A stretch of DNA of 64,000 nt from Istiophorus platypterus. Taxonomy: Eukaryota; Chordata; Actinopteri; Istiophoriformes; Istiophoridae. The position numbers were made by a program, and so were the translations under genes. The notes beneath the pieces were generated by a model. That model saw only the letters and a program-made list of their open reading frames with translations. It was not told where the DNA came from and searched no databases. Numbering within the stretch: position 1 is the stretch's first letter; every line of letters starts with the position of its first letter. Below are positions 48,271-60,810 of the stretch, one piece after another. The stretch is from the NCBI GenBank assembly GCA_016859345.1, contig CM029120.1, positions 2,017,501 through 2,081,500 on the forward strand, written 5' to 3'.

Positions 48271-50295
48271 CAGTTGATAGTAGGAGATGTTCAGTGTTTG
48301 GATCTGAACATGGGATTTGTTGACAATAAGGAAAATAGCTGATACAAATCATCAGTAGTTTTGTTTACATGCTGGCTCTTTAAAAAAAGTTTCCACACTC
48401 TAATCATGGACTTTATCTTTTGTTTATATTGTTTATTCTATATAGTTGAAAAAAAACTTATATTAAATAACTATTTTTTGTAAAATTAAACATCGACATT
48501 TTTTTCATTGAGTAATTGATAAACCACAAGACAAGCACCAAAAAATACCATGAGTTAAATAACTTTTAACTGGTTCATCAGCAAAATAAATTTAATCACT
48601 CAACTAACAAACAATCGTCCAGAGCAACATGTTTGTAATAATATGGATGAAAACCTTAGTTTCTGCTACCAGACAAGGTTCGGTCTAATTTAACATCTAC
48701 GTGAGAATAAAATCAGTTGATTAAATTGATAAATGACGTAGAAAAGTGACAATGAACAAAGTAGAAATGACCAAATTCATTAAACTGTTCTCTTTTATTT
48801 CACAGTCATTGTGTGTGTAAATGATAAACAACATTTTAATAATTTCATTCATTGGGTTCAGCATACATAAAGTTATGTTTACTGTTCTAAACTTTTGGCT
48901 TAAAAAACCCAAAACAATTTAAAAAATATACACAAATACCATAAAAAATAAACACTAATTCAAGTCTTCCTGCAAAGCTCATTTTTGGTGTTTCTTCCTT
49001 TTTTTAAGCTGCTTCTGATTTCATTCTTTTTTCTGAATAAATAAATTCTAAAGTTAAAGTTTTCAATGAAAGAAAAATTGAAACAAATAAAGCAAAAAAA
49101 AACCCCAAACAAAGCAGAGAAAAAAATAGTTTCTTAAGTTTGGGTTCATTTCTTAAGAAACTAATGGTATCGGCCTGTGACTTAACCAATATCTTGAAAA
49201 AGAAAAAAAATGATTTAATATCTCACACAATTCAAATACACAATGTGCCTGAAAACAGCATTTTTGTGGCTGTTAACTGTCAGTATCTGTAACCAGTTTT
49301 GGAGTGAAATTTGACGCCATGTGGCTTAAAACCAGAATGTCTTTTATTATTCCTGATGTTTTAACCCTTTTCTGTAAACTGCGTTTCTGCAAACTCGTTT
49401 AAGCCGCTTGTCTTGACTTACTTCGGTTTCAGACTAGAGAAGTGAACAGATTTCACACAAGGGAAAAAAAATAATAATTTGACACCTCATCTGATCATTG
49501 TGACTTTTGGTTCTCATTATTATGGGATAATGCACAGTAGACTAATAGAACAGCAAGTTTTTAGTTTCCTTCATTGTCAGACTAGTTCAGTGAAAGTTGT
49601 CAGTGCATTGAATGGTGAATAACAGAAGGAAATTTTAACTTATAAAAAACTAAATCCACTTCCTTCTTTTTTTGAATGTAAACAAATACGAGCTAAAGAG
49701 TAGAGACCACACCAGCGCCTGTAGACGGACAGTCAGTCAGTCAGTCAGTCAGCCAGCCAGTCAGACAGAAGCTAAATTCCTCTAGACCACCTCTGGGGTA
49801 GCTCCTGCTACAGTTGGTGTCCCCAGACACACACTTTCCCACTGTTTTATTTCCAGGCTCTGGAAACTTGGGATTTTTCTACTTTTCTTTGCCCTAAAAT
49901 TTTAGTAAGATTAATACTTTTTGATATTGCAGATTTCACAAAAGAAGCATTTTAAAGACTGTGGAATAATTAATAACTGTTATGGTGCATTTTCCCATTT
50001 GCAACCATGAAAGTGCTTCATATCCAGGGAGTTTTCCAGCCAAATGCAACTCTAATCTTGAGTTCATTTTACAGTAGTTATCATACTCAGGCACTTTAAG
50101 GAGATTTATGATTGTTGCCGTCCAACCCTTCACTATGCCTCATTCTTTATACCTTTTACTTCATTCAAAAACGAGCTCCGTCTGTTTCCATCAACAGCAG
50201 TAGTCACCTGCCTGTCTTTGCGCGAAACTCTGGTTCCTTCTGATTTCAGGCGGATCAGAACTTTTGTCTTCCAGTTTTCGTACCCTCCTCGGTCT
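48194..50295. other. Intergenic, DTD2-like copy to F-box gene
   Basis: No gene found. It has a CA run (48239-48267), a long AT-rich stretch (48280-49700), a CAGT tetranucleotide run (49731-49768) and, at 49846-49851, an AATAAA on the minus strand that may serve the F-box gene. Confidence 0.6.
49731..49768 (+). repeat. (CAGT)n / (CAGC)n microsatellite
   Basis: About nine tetranucleotide units, mostly CAGT with CAGC and CAGA variants. Confidence 0.85.
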
Positions 50296-53075
50296 TCAGT
50301 CCCCCTCCCAAATGCAGTCACATTCCCGTAGCGGGTTCCTCTGGCGCATGGCGGTGATGACGGCGATCCGGTTCTCCGACAGCTCCCGGAGCTGGTCGAT
50401 CAGCCCCCGCACGCAGGGGCTGGGCCAGGGGTGGCCGTTGAGGTAATCCCTGAGGATGAAGGAGCGCTCCACCAGCAGCTCCAGCCGCACAAGGTGCCGG
50501 AGTCGGTGGAGGCTCAGCAGGTCTTTCTCTGGCTCCCTGCGAAAAAAGCTGAGACACAGAGAGAGGACGCTGCGTGAAATGAACTCATCTGTCCCCTCAG
50601 CCCCCTTGGGGCCCCTCGGCCTGCTCAGTAATCAGGTTGCGTCTAAAAACAGGATTCCCTCACCGTATCCTGAGCGTCCGGAGCTGGGGAAACAGCATCG
50701 GGATCCGTCGGCAGAGGCTGCCACTGGAGCGGTTCTGCTCGACGTCCAGGTGCTTGAGCGCTGGGACCTTGGGGGCGATGGAGTCCATGTCCTTCAGGGT
50801 GATGGCGACGCGCAGTGTCAGGCGGGTCACGCTGGACGGGATGGTGGTGGTGTAGGTAGCGAGAGAGTTCCCACCTGAGGGGGGACAGAGAACAGCAGAA
50901 GCTGTTCAACCGAGGATCTCAAAAAAAGTTCAGCTCTAGCTCAGGAAGAATGAGCACAATCAGAACACAACTACACACTAAATTTATGAGAAAATCAATA
51001 CAGCAACTAAAAACATAAATTTCATAAATTTATGAAGATTAATCAAAGGCAGCTGATGAAGAGATGTCGTTTAGAAAGTGAAAAAAAAAATCAAAATGTG
51101 GGTAACAGCGGGCTGACCGATGATGGTGAGCGTCTCCAGATGCTGCAGAGGACCGAGCCAGGACGCGAGGCGACACTCGATGCCCTCCCTGATGTACCTG
51201 TAGCGGACGGTCAGCGACCTGAGCGAGGTCAGGCCCCTCAGGGCGTTCCCCGGCAGGATGGTCTCCGGGTAGTCCACCAGCTCCAGGCTGGTCAGCGCCG
51301 GGCCACCGTACCAGCCCGGTCCTGAGGGATCCAGGTGGAGGCGGAGGAGGAGGAGGAGGAGGAGGATTGTTAAAGACTATCTGGGGATGGGGGATTTTTT
51401 TCAAACATCGATTGCTTTAACACAGACAGAGGAGAGATGCAACAAAGGCTCCTGACTAGACTCTGGACCGTAGACGTTGCAGTTCAGGGTCGGAGTCTTG
51501 ACCTCCAATATGCGAGGATGACCCTTCAAGGCTCAACATAAATTTATTTGTGAGGAAAAATTTGGTTCACATCTTTCATTTTAATATAACACCAATGTAG
51601 GGGAAATAACTGGCTTCCATTTTCACAGTTAATTAACCATTTAAGTCTTTTTTTTAATACAAAATTAACAAATGTTGCCTGGCTCCAGCCTCTTAAATGT
51701 GACAGCTTTTGTCTTTTCTTCCTCTTATGTGGACTAAACATCTTTGGGTTCTGGACCGTTGATCAGAAAAAGCGAGCAACCGGGGCTTCAGGAAATGGGA
51801 AATAATAATTAGTTTCAGCCCGAGTTTGTTTTTTTGTTTTTGTACTAGTTATTCTTAATACTCATTTGTCTAATTTGAAAAAGACATTACACCTGTCAAT
51901 CAATCATATAATCATTTTAGTCATTCTTTAAAGCAACAATTTGCTGGTTACGGTTTCCCCGACGTGACGATTTGCTGCTTTTCTCTTGTTTATATCCACA
52001 TAAACTGCATATTTTTGGGGTTTGGACGAAACAAGGCATCTGTGGGTGTCACCGCGGGACCATAAAATTCACAACACATTTTTATGATTTTTTAAATTTT
52101 TTTTACCTCTAGCAGACATAAATGAACAGTATAACATTAAAATTATACTTCAAACAAACAGCAAATTCCCAGCCAATAATGTCCAGGTGTTTAGTTTGCC
52201 GTAAAAAATCCTTTACATTAACATTCATAACACACCATTATTTAGACTATAATATTAGTAATCTGTCCGTCTACCTGTCTATCACAGCAGGGTCCCTCAC
52301 CTCCCGACCAACCGTCTGTCTGCCCCCCTTACCGAGAACAGACAGACGGGTCCAAGGTTACCGGCTGACCTGGCTGCTGCGGGTCCGCGGGGCTCAGGTA
52401 GTCGTCGGGCAGCGGCTCCGGCGGTTCCCCCCTCATCCCCCAGGACAGGTGCTTCAGCCTCTTCAGGCTCAGCAGCAGGTCGCGGAAGACGCTGCCGGGC
52501 ACCGGCCGCACCGTGTCCAGCCCGTAGCCCTCCCCCTGCTGGTGGAAGACCAGGTACCGCAGGTTGACCAGGCGCGACGCCGTGGTGATGAGCTCCACCG
52601 CGCAGGGCAGCCGGACGTTGCACACGCTCAGGTGCGTCAGCCGCTCCCGCAGCCGCTCGCCCAGCGTCCGCCCCAGCATCGGCTCGTCCCAGGCGGCGTT
52701 CCGCACCCCGAGTTCCCTCAGGTCGGGGAACCGCGACAGGTTGTCCAGGTACTTCTCCTTGTACAGCCGCCCGCCGTCCGCGAACACGATGGCCGTGAGT
52801 GACGGGAGGAACTCGACGAGCCGCCGCCACTCCTTGCGCCGCAGGTGCCGCACCGCCACCCGGGTGAGCTTGCGGCGCCGCAGGGTGTCCCAGAAGCCGT
52901 AGGTGTAGCGGCGCAGGTCGGACAGCACCACCGTGTGGTCCCTCCACAGGGCCGGGTGGTCGACCAGCCTCTTGAGGGACCTGCAGCAGGTGCGCAGCGC
53001 GTGTTTCTCCTCCGTGCTCAGGTAGCCGAACACGTACACCCAGACCTCGGGCGGGAGCTGCGGCGGCTCCTCCAT
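50296..53075 (-). CDS. F-box / leucine-rich-repeat protein, unnamed
   Basis: A probable substrate-recognition subunit of an SCF (Skp1-Cul1-F-box) ubiquitin ligase. Four coding exons join in frame to 1374 nt (457 aa): 52370-53075, 51118-51321, 50664-50874 and 50296-50548. All junctions have GT/AG with phases 1, 1 and 2. The F-box is at residues 8-48 (LPPEVWVYVFGYLSTEEKHA, then LRTCCRSLKRLV and PALWRD). The rest is a series of irregular leucine-rich repeats such as LSRFPDLRELGV, LTSLRSLTVRYRYI, LQHLETLTII and LFPQLRTLRI. The protein ends RECDCIWEGD. I start at ATG 53075; a longer in-frame opening upstream begins only with GTG. Exon 1 is very GC-rich with a large false open frame on the opposite strand. 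A GGA triplet run (about 51335-51366) abuts the acceptor of exon 2. The fold resembles FBXL12-type proteins but I do not recognise the orthologue. Confidence 0.9.
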
Positions 53076-53316
53076 CGGTGAACCGGGCGCTCTCGGCTGG
53101 GGGCTGGAGCTCAGACCGCCTCGGGAGAGCGCAACACGGGCGAAACAGTAGTTGTTGAAGGAGCCTAAAGCTACGGGAGGTCCCTCTGCTTGTAACTGAA
53201 GCCGAAGCACACGCGGCAGCGGTTATTTTCGCTGTAGTTTAAACAGTTATAATGTTTAAAAACCACCGTGGGCTCATGTTTACACCGCTGACGCCGACGA
53301 AGCCGTCGCGTCCTGA

Positions 53317-53324
53317 TGACGTCA
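53317..53324 (+). promoter_or_regulatory. Full CRE palindrome upstream of the F-box gene
   Basis: TGACGTCA, the full cAMP-response element, lies about 240 bp upstream of the F-box start codon within a CG-rich patch (53075-53330) that looks like its promoter. Confidence 0.5.
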
Positions 53325-56300
53325 ATTGTTATTCACAAACGCCCTTTTTTCAATATTGGTTTAAAACGTTTTCAATTCTTATTTAGGTGCAGATCTTATG
53401 TTTTTTTTGGAACATAACTCAGTCACAAAAGCGTTTTACTAATTTCATCGTTTGATTTACTTTGGAGTTTGGTGTCATCATTATTGTTATTATTATTATT
53501 ATTGTTATTATTATTATTCCAGCTCTATAAAAAGCCCCCTGGACCATAAAAGTCCATCATGTTGTTGGGTTTTTTGCGGGGGGGGGGGCTGGTAATTCAA
53601 ATAAACTGAAAAAATAGTAAAGACATTACGTTTTGGACTTTAACTGTATCTGCACCTTTTAATATGTACAGTCCTCGATCAATGCAAAATTCTTTATATG
53701 TACTGAGTTACACAATACTATAAATGGAAAACGATCAAACATGGCCATCCATCAGAGAATGTCGCCAACGGCGGGACTTAGCAGGAATTAACCATAACTC
53801 ATTGACTGTGTCGTTTTATGCCTTAGGCGTTCCTGCCTAGTCACATGAAACTTCTCTCATAAATAGATCTCAAGGTGATGATTTTTGATCTTAATTGGCC
53901 AAGTGGTGGCGCTATAACTAACAGTCATAATTAACAGTCAAAAAAGTGAATACTTTGAAAAAGGCTGGCCCCTCCCACTTTGAGTCTGTATGCCTTGAAC
54001 TTTGGCACAGATATACACCCAAATGCCTTCTATAAAAGCCTTTGGACAACAAATGGTATGATGCTGGATTTTTTTCAATTTGACCAATTTGCAAATTGTG
54101 AGTAATGACACTTTATTTTGTCTCTCACGAAACATTCTGCTACTTTGCGTCTCCACCACTCACTGACTAGGTGTAGATTCATGAAAAGCCAGAAAATCTA
54201 GCAACAAAGGTGCTAAGTTAGCAAAACTACCTGTAATCGCCACCTGATTATGTAATAGAAACTGCTGTAATAATGGGGTTAAAAAGACAATATGTAAAGA
54301 AAATACTCAAGTAAAATTCAAGAAACTAAAATTTGCACTTAAGTGCACTACTTGAGTAAATGTACACTGTTATTTTCCACAACCAGCAGAAATTAAATTT
54401 TGGTGATGATGGGAAGATTCAAGAATCGTGAAAACTGATTAATAAATTAGTGTTAAAGATTTTCTGCTTTTTGTTAAATAGTAGGGATTAGGAAGAAGTT
54501 AATTCTGAACAGTGAAATAATTTCATACAGCAAATAACAGAAAGTACGAAAATGAGTTAAGTTATATCAAAACAGCTGAGCCTGTAAGTGGATTGAAAAA
54601 TAAAATCCATACAGTCACTGCAGATCAAATATATTTTAATCTTTTTCATTTGTTAATGTAAATTAATACATATAAATTAAGAGAAATTAACAGAGACAGC
54701 CCCAGTGATTTTGGTGGAAATCAGGTTATGTCACCAGAAATGACAGGTTATCTGACTACGGAGTAGGGGGTCAAAGGTTAAATGTCGTCGGGCAGGGGTT
54801 AGTAGAGGGATTAAAGTAGAATGAACAGTCTGTGGTGTTCAGTTTGAACCTGGTGATGTTTTCTATGATGGATTTTCTTTCCTGATGAACCCACGTTTCC
54901 TCAGAAACGCTGCATCACCTTTTACCCGGGCTGCGCTTTTTTTTCTTTTTTAAACCCTGTCCGGAGCCTAGAGCCGACATGTTTCCATGTCAGGGCGAAG
55001 AAAGTCTGAAAAGTGGAGGTGGAAATAAGAGAACATGCTGTTGTTTAAGATGGCTGAAAGTTTGCCTGCTTTTTTTGCAGCTGGTCGATTATCTACAGGA
55101 AAAATAAACATATATCTATCTAGCCGTATACGTCCTGTGTTTATAACTCGCTCATGAACTAACTAACAAGAAGCCAACGTCTCTACCACCACTTGTGTGT
55201 TGAGATTTGAGTTTCTTCTGTCGTCTAACAGCGAAACGACCCCGACACAATCGCAACGTGTCTGAGAACAAGCATGGACAAAGGCCGACCGATGAAAAAC
55301 GTCATGCGAAAGTCGCACTTTAAACACAACAGAAAAACTACAGCTTACTGCCAACGTGATTTATGCCTGCATTTAAGGAAAGAAACCCCCGATTATCAGG
55401 CTGAATTACTACTTTGTTTTAACGCCTAAAACATTGTAACACACACAAAAAAAACAAACCCCTTCATCTACAATTTTCACTCCACTGTGAATCCATTTAG
55501 ACGGTGGAGCCGAGGATCTCCGCACCTGGAGCCCTGGAGTTCGGCTTTGCCGAGTTCTGCCGCGGACAGTCTGTGGCGTTTTTACCCCTGGGAGAAGAGA
55601 AGCAGGGGACAAAAATAAGCAGGAAACTTGTTTAGGCCCGAAATTAAAGTCTCTGCATTTGTGTATTTCATAATCACGCCAGCGTGGGCAACAAAGTGTG
55701 AATGTGTCGGCCTGTGCAGAAACTAAGCAACGTGTGATATCATATAAAATGTCAGAAAATAGTGAAAACCAATGCCAATTTTCCCCCAGAATCCTTATTG
55801 TAATCTTCAAATGTCTTATTTTGTTTGACTACCAGTTAAAAAACAAAAGATATTCAGTTTATAGTGAAACTGAGAAAACCACTAATTCCTCACTTTGAAG
55901 AAGTGGCAACCTGGGGCTCTCTGGCATTTTTGCTTTAAATATTGTCTTAAATATTAATGATCATCAACAGTTGAAGATAAATTTTCTGTCGCTTGATAAA
56001 TCATCACAGCTGTAAATCAATAAGTTAGTTGAATAGCAGCCATTTTGATTTTAAGTCATTTTTCAACCAAACATTCACCAGGCCCTCTGAAAACAAGAGG
56101 ATTTAATGATTTCTTGAATATATCAGTGTAAATGGAATATCAGTTTTGGGCTGTACTGGACTGTAAGTGATAAAAACAAGCTACTTAAATACATCACCTC
56201 AGTTCAGTAACAGGAATTTTTCATTACTTTCCGACATTTTAAAGGCTAAATGATGAAACGATTACTTGAGAAAAAATAATCATTAGTTGCCGTCCTGGAA

Positions 56301-56990
56301 TCATTCTCATTTAATTCTTGATGAGACAGAGAATAACCCTATTTCCCAAAATGTCAAATAGTTCATTTCAATGTAAGACGCTGAAAAGGGACGAGTACAG
56401 GCCAAAACCTACAGGCGACAGTTGGTTCCCGATCAAGCTGCGTAGAAGCACCGGTTAAATGCCTAAAAAATGCTGGATGTACTGCGTAAGTATATTGTGC
56501 AACAGTGTGTTTTCCCACCAATCTTGAAGACAACATGAGGTTTCTTCTCACACCCAGAGTCACCAGAAGGAAAAGAAAAATGAATCATAGCCCTGGTAGA
56601 TCAAACATTCATGGAGCATTTCTACATTTACAAGCCTATGGACTTTATTTTACACAGCTCCTGAACACCTTCCAGGAGACTAACTGGAAAAATTCCGACA
56701 TAGTCATCAGCTTTTTTCTTTTTGAACGCTCCGTCTGCAGCCACCACCGCCGCCACCACCGCTCCTGAAGGCGTTACGTTCAGTGTCCCGTGAGTCTAGA
56801 TGCTGTTTCAGAGGCTCAGACACAAGGTCACGGTCACGTCAGTAGTCGCTCGTCTTTGTTTCAAAAAGGCAGATTCTGGTGTTTTGTTTGAGTTCGTTTG
56901 CTCTGTAAAAAAAAAAACCAAAAACCTCCACGCGTCTTTTTTTTTCACTTCCACTCAGATCCGGTCCTTTTTCTTTGCCCCCCCCATCCT
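53325..56990. other. Intergenic, F-box gene to YIPF6
   Basis: Mostly AT-rich sequence with an ATT run (about 53478-53518) and a G run (53579-53588). The only coding-like item is a small candidate terminal exon at 55497-55587. An AATAAA on the minus strand at 56644-56649 could serve YIPF6. Confidence 0.55.
55497..55587 (-). CDS. Candidate small terminal exon, unassigned
   Basis: On the minus strand a good polypyrimidine tract (GCTTCTCTTCTCCCAG) precedes a frame in phase 1 that encodes GKNATDCPRQNSAKP, then NSRAPGAEILGSTV, then TAA. GC3 is high compared with its surroundings. No partner exon was found between here and YIPF6 and I do not recognise the peptide. It could be an alternative last exon, a non-coding transcript exon or chance. 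Confidence 0.2.
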
Positions 56991-58067
56991 CTACTGCGAG
57001 GGCGAGAACGTCAGGATCATCCAGCCGATCACAAAGTAGAAGAGGAACACCGGGTACACCACCAGCGCCTTGCGGTTGGGCGGCTGGCTGTCGGCGAGGA
57101 ATGCCGTGGAGGCGAAAGTGGACCAGCCGAAGGACGCCGTCACCACCGCCAGCCGCACGGCGAAGCTGACCGTCCCCGAGCCGCCGATCAGGACGACGCG
57201 GCACACGGCCATGGCCACCGTCAGGGGCATGATGCAGTACCCCAGCACACACAGGCTCTGGAAGAAGGAGATGGTGCCGCCCAGCAGCTTGGAATTGAGG
57301 GTGATGACGATGGAACCGAACCAGACGATGACGAAGACCTGGGCGGAGGAATATATTCCAAATCGTTAGGGTGGAGTTACTTCCTTCAGTCTACTTAGCT
57401 TCTGTGTATAATTTAGCATTCGACTGCACCCGGGACTGACCCCAGAGCAGCCTACTTCACTTGGCTTTGTCCATCCGGTGATTCCGTCTAGTTAGAATTA
57501 ACTTTATAACAGATTCCTGACATTTAAAAAGAAATTTCTCCAATGATATTTGACGTGAAAGAAGAAAATACAACCTCTGAAACATTAAAACATTTTTCAA
57601 ATTGTGCCTTTCAAATGCTAACTGTACTTTAGTTCGAAACTCTTGGAACATAACTTTTATAACAGAAACAAATAAGAACCTAGTGAAACAGACAGTGCCA
57701 GAGAGGAGAAGATAAATCCGTGGGGTACCTCGGCGAACTGCGGTCCGCCCTGGTCGTCGCTGTCCGCCGCGCCGCCCTGCAGCAGCAGCGCCAGCGTCAC
57801 GCAGAGCAGCAGCGGGCCCCACAGGTCCCAGTCCCGCAGCAGAGCCGAGCTCCGCCTCGGGTACAGGACGTGGACGAACTTGTTCCCCACCGCCCGCAGG
57901 TCCCGCAGGATGGTCTCCTTCACCGGCTCGTCCAGCGTGGAGAACTCGTCGTCCCTCCTGGAGGAGCCGACGGGCACGGAGATGTCGCCTTCCACCGGGA
58001 TGTCGTCCGAGATGGAGACGTCGGACAGCCCGGCGAACGGCCTGCTGGCCTCCTCCGCCGCCGCCAT
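56991..58067 (-). CDS. yipf6: YIPF6, Yip1-domain Golgi membrane protein
   Basis: YIPF6 is a multi-pass Yip1-domain protein of the Golgi implicated in vesicle trafficking. Two coding exons, 57729-58067 (113 codons, phase 0) and 56991-57338, give 228 aa (human 236). The cytosolic N-terminus has FAGLSDVSISDDIPVEGDIS, then LRDLRAVGNKFVHVLYPRRS and LLRDWDLWGPLLLC leading into the first membrane segment. Exon 2 carries four more hydrophobic segments with VFVIVWFGSIVITLNSKLLG, SLCVLGYCIMPLTVA, FLADSQPPNRKALVVYPVFL and the C-terminus GWMILTFSPSQ. The start ATG lies in an alanine- and glutamate-rich context (MAAAEEASRPF). It is divergent from SNAPC1. Confidence 0.96.
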
Positions 58068-59323
58068 CTTACCGCGCTGGGGAAGCTTCAGCCACGGACC
58101 GTCAGTTACTCTGGGAGTCTGGACGACACCGACAGACACGGTTTAACTCACAGCAACGCGACGCGGAGGCTGAAACGGCGACTGTTTCTCGAAAATGTCG
58201 GTTCGGGTCTGGCTGGTCCAGGATCTCCGCTGCTCCACGTCAGCCGGGGATTGTTTACTTCCGCAGGACGCGACAGACGCACATCCGCATGGTGCGTTCA
58301 AGTACATCCGATGAACTCTGGTACCTTTTAACGGAACTGAAGCGATTTTTAAAAAAATCTTTTAAAACAGGGCACAAAATTCAAACGTGTATTACAGAAC
58401 AAGATAAGGAATAACGAAGGTAGATAGGAATAGTAAGAGCGAGTAGATATATTGAATGTAAATGTTTATGAGAGAGCTGTTATTGTTATGTTCTATATGA
58501 ATATGAAAAAAAGACTGACATGAAATAAATTAAACAAAGGATTTGTGTTTGTAGTATGTGGTAATGTTTTATGTTATGTTAAATTTTAACCGTTTGCATA
58601 TCTAGATGTAATATTTACCCGTTAAAATAATCAAATTAATAACACCCAAGTCTGAGAATAAAGATAATGTTATAAAAGATTGAATCGAGATATGTAAAGG
58701 TCGTGATATTTTCAATTTAAAGTCAAAACCAGTTCCGTGTATCTTTCAAAAGTCCATCTGTTTGTTCACAGTGACAGAACAAATGATCGATAATAGTTTC
58801 TGTGGAAGAGGAAAAGAAAACACAACGGTTCATGTAAGACGATGCAAAACTGCATTTACTGGGTAAATATTACATAAAAGTCTAAAAATCAGGTCCCTTT
58901 AACCCTTGGAGCAACAGAGTTATAATCTTTTATTTTTAATTTATTAATTGTTTCAGTCGTTTTCAACAAAATATTCACCAGGTCCAGTATCTTTGCGTGT
59001 TTTATTTAGTCTTTTTCATTATTTATCATAATTATTATTACCTTTATTTGCCCCTTTTACCGCCTAAGTTGTCATTACTAAGGTGTTCGGTTCGACTGGT
59101 TTGTATTTTGTCCGCGATGTTGTTTATACAAGCTGATGTGACAAGATGTATAAATAACGACGGCCCGTGAAGGTGTCATCAACGCTGAGGATGACGCACT
59201 AATCCCTCGACGGTCGCAGTCGCGCCGTTCGTGTTTACGTCCGTGAGGCTCGAACAAAAAGCGTTTTCTCGACTAAACTAGAGCGAAATGTGGCAGCGGC
59301 GTCTGAAACCTTAGTTTAACGCC
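58068..59323. promoter_or_regulatory. YIPF6-SNAPC1 divergent intergenic region
   Basis: About 1.26 kb between the two start codons. The first 250 bases beside YIPF6 and about 150 bases before SNAPC1 are CG-richer and probably hold the two promoters. The middle is AT-rich without a gene. Confidence 0.5.
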
Positions 59324-60810
59324 ATGGATTTCTGTAAGAAACAGGTGAAACTGGACTGCGAGGAGCTGCTGAGCCGCTTCCAGCGGACAGACTCGGTCCG
59401 CTTCGAGAGTTTCTCCAGACTCTGGACGGAAATGAGCTTCTCCCACATTTTCTAGTAGGTTTACGTTAAAAAGAATTAGAAGGTTTCCAGCCAAAAATGT
59501 CATTTAGCTTCTGATCCGAGTCCTGACGAGTCACGTCGTTGTTCTCACACTCGGTAACCATGGTTTTAACTTTACTGAAACAGAAATTAAGGAGAAGATT
59601 TAAAATACCGTCAAGTTAACCTTTTTTAAATGTCTTTTTGACGTCGCAGCAGGAAAAACTATATTTTGTAGAAATTATATCAACTTTTAATTAGAGGTTT
59701 CAACTAAAAGCAACATAACATGAAATGATTATTTAATTATATTAGTTTCATTATAGATTAATCTATTTAGATGAATTTTCTTATTAATCTATTAATCACT
59801 TGGGCTGAGGAAATATAAGGAAATTGTGAAAAATTGCACAAACTTCAAATTGTCAACAGTCACTGAAAACCGAAAATTAACAATTTACATTTATAAATGA
59901 TTATGAAAATTATTAACGTTTTTCCTTTAATAAGTACAATCAATTCATTGGTGGAGTTAATAACCATTTATTAATATATTTTAGCATTTTGTTCAGTTCC
60001 TTTTTATTCATCTATGTACATCTGTTTATATTGTGGTTTTGTAATTGAACAACCAAAACACATAACTTTTAAAAGATATATTATTAATATAAAAGAGATT
60101 TTATTCATTTCTTTGTGATTTATTTTTGTAATTACGAGATGAGAGGTCACATTTTCCTGGACATCTTTCACAATTATAACTAAGTTATGCTGGCTCGAGA
60201 AACTTAAAAAATAATTATGAGACAGTGTTGTAAAGAGGTTTCCTACTGAGCTGAAGTCATGGGCGAACAAAACTCTTATCAACAAACCTGTTTCTGATTC
60301 TGAAACATTAGCAATAATAATAAGCTCATTCAACGACTCTACAGACATGCAATCCAGTTTTTTGGGGGGCGGTTTTCGGAATTAAACCCGACCAGTCTCT
60401 CGCCATTCTTGTGTTTCAGCGGCACCATGAAGCGAGAGAAGCGGATGTTCAGTCGCCTGGCCCTGGACACTGCCTGCACCTTCTTCCTGCCGCCGTTCAA
60501 CTTCCAGATCAGAGTAGGGGGGCTCTACCTGCTGTACAGCCTGTATCATTGTCAGAACAGCTCGCCCCCCGAGCAGGTCCGGGTACAACACCTGCACACG
60601 CGTGGTCTTTAAAGGGGTCGTGCCCACATTCAAACAAAGTGGATAACAAGGCTCTTCCTCTGGCTGCAGATCCGACTGGCGCTGAAGGACTGGGATGACG
60701 TGAGGAAGTTCGAGAAAGACGCAGCGGACGCTCAGCACTTGGACGCCATCTACGTCCTCCGACGGCTGCTGTTCCTCAAGGCGTTCCACTTCACCGCCAT
60801 GCCCACTCTG
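59324..60810 (+). CDS. snapc1: SNAPC1, snRNA-activating protein complex subunit 1 (first three coding exons)
   Basis: SNAPC1 (SNAP43/PTFgamma) is part of the complex that binds the proximal sequence element of snRNA genes transcribed by Pol II and Pol III. Three coding exons are visible: 59324-59454 (phase 2), 60420-60576 (phase 0) and 60670-60810 (phase 0). They encode 143 residues. Matches to the family are CEELLSRFQRTDSVRFESF, FFLPPFNFQIRVGGLYLLYS, IRLALKDWDDVRKFEKD and LKAFHFTAMPTL. The gene continues to the right: a donor follows exon 3 at 60811 and intron 3 holds an antisense LINE that runs past the window end. The C-terminal part is therefore not seen. Confidence 0.93.

Noticed and set aside
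52122..52947. Large open frames on the plus strand and alternate minus frame over F-box exon 1
   Set aside because: Shadows of a GC-rich exon. The F-box and leucine-rich repeats and correct splice phases are in only one frame.
56898..57398. 166-codon plus-strand frame over YIPF6 exon 2
   Set aside because: Antisense shadow. The minus strand encodes the conserved Yip1 domain.
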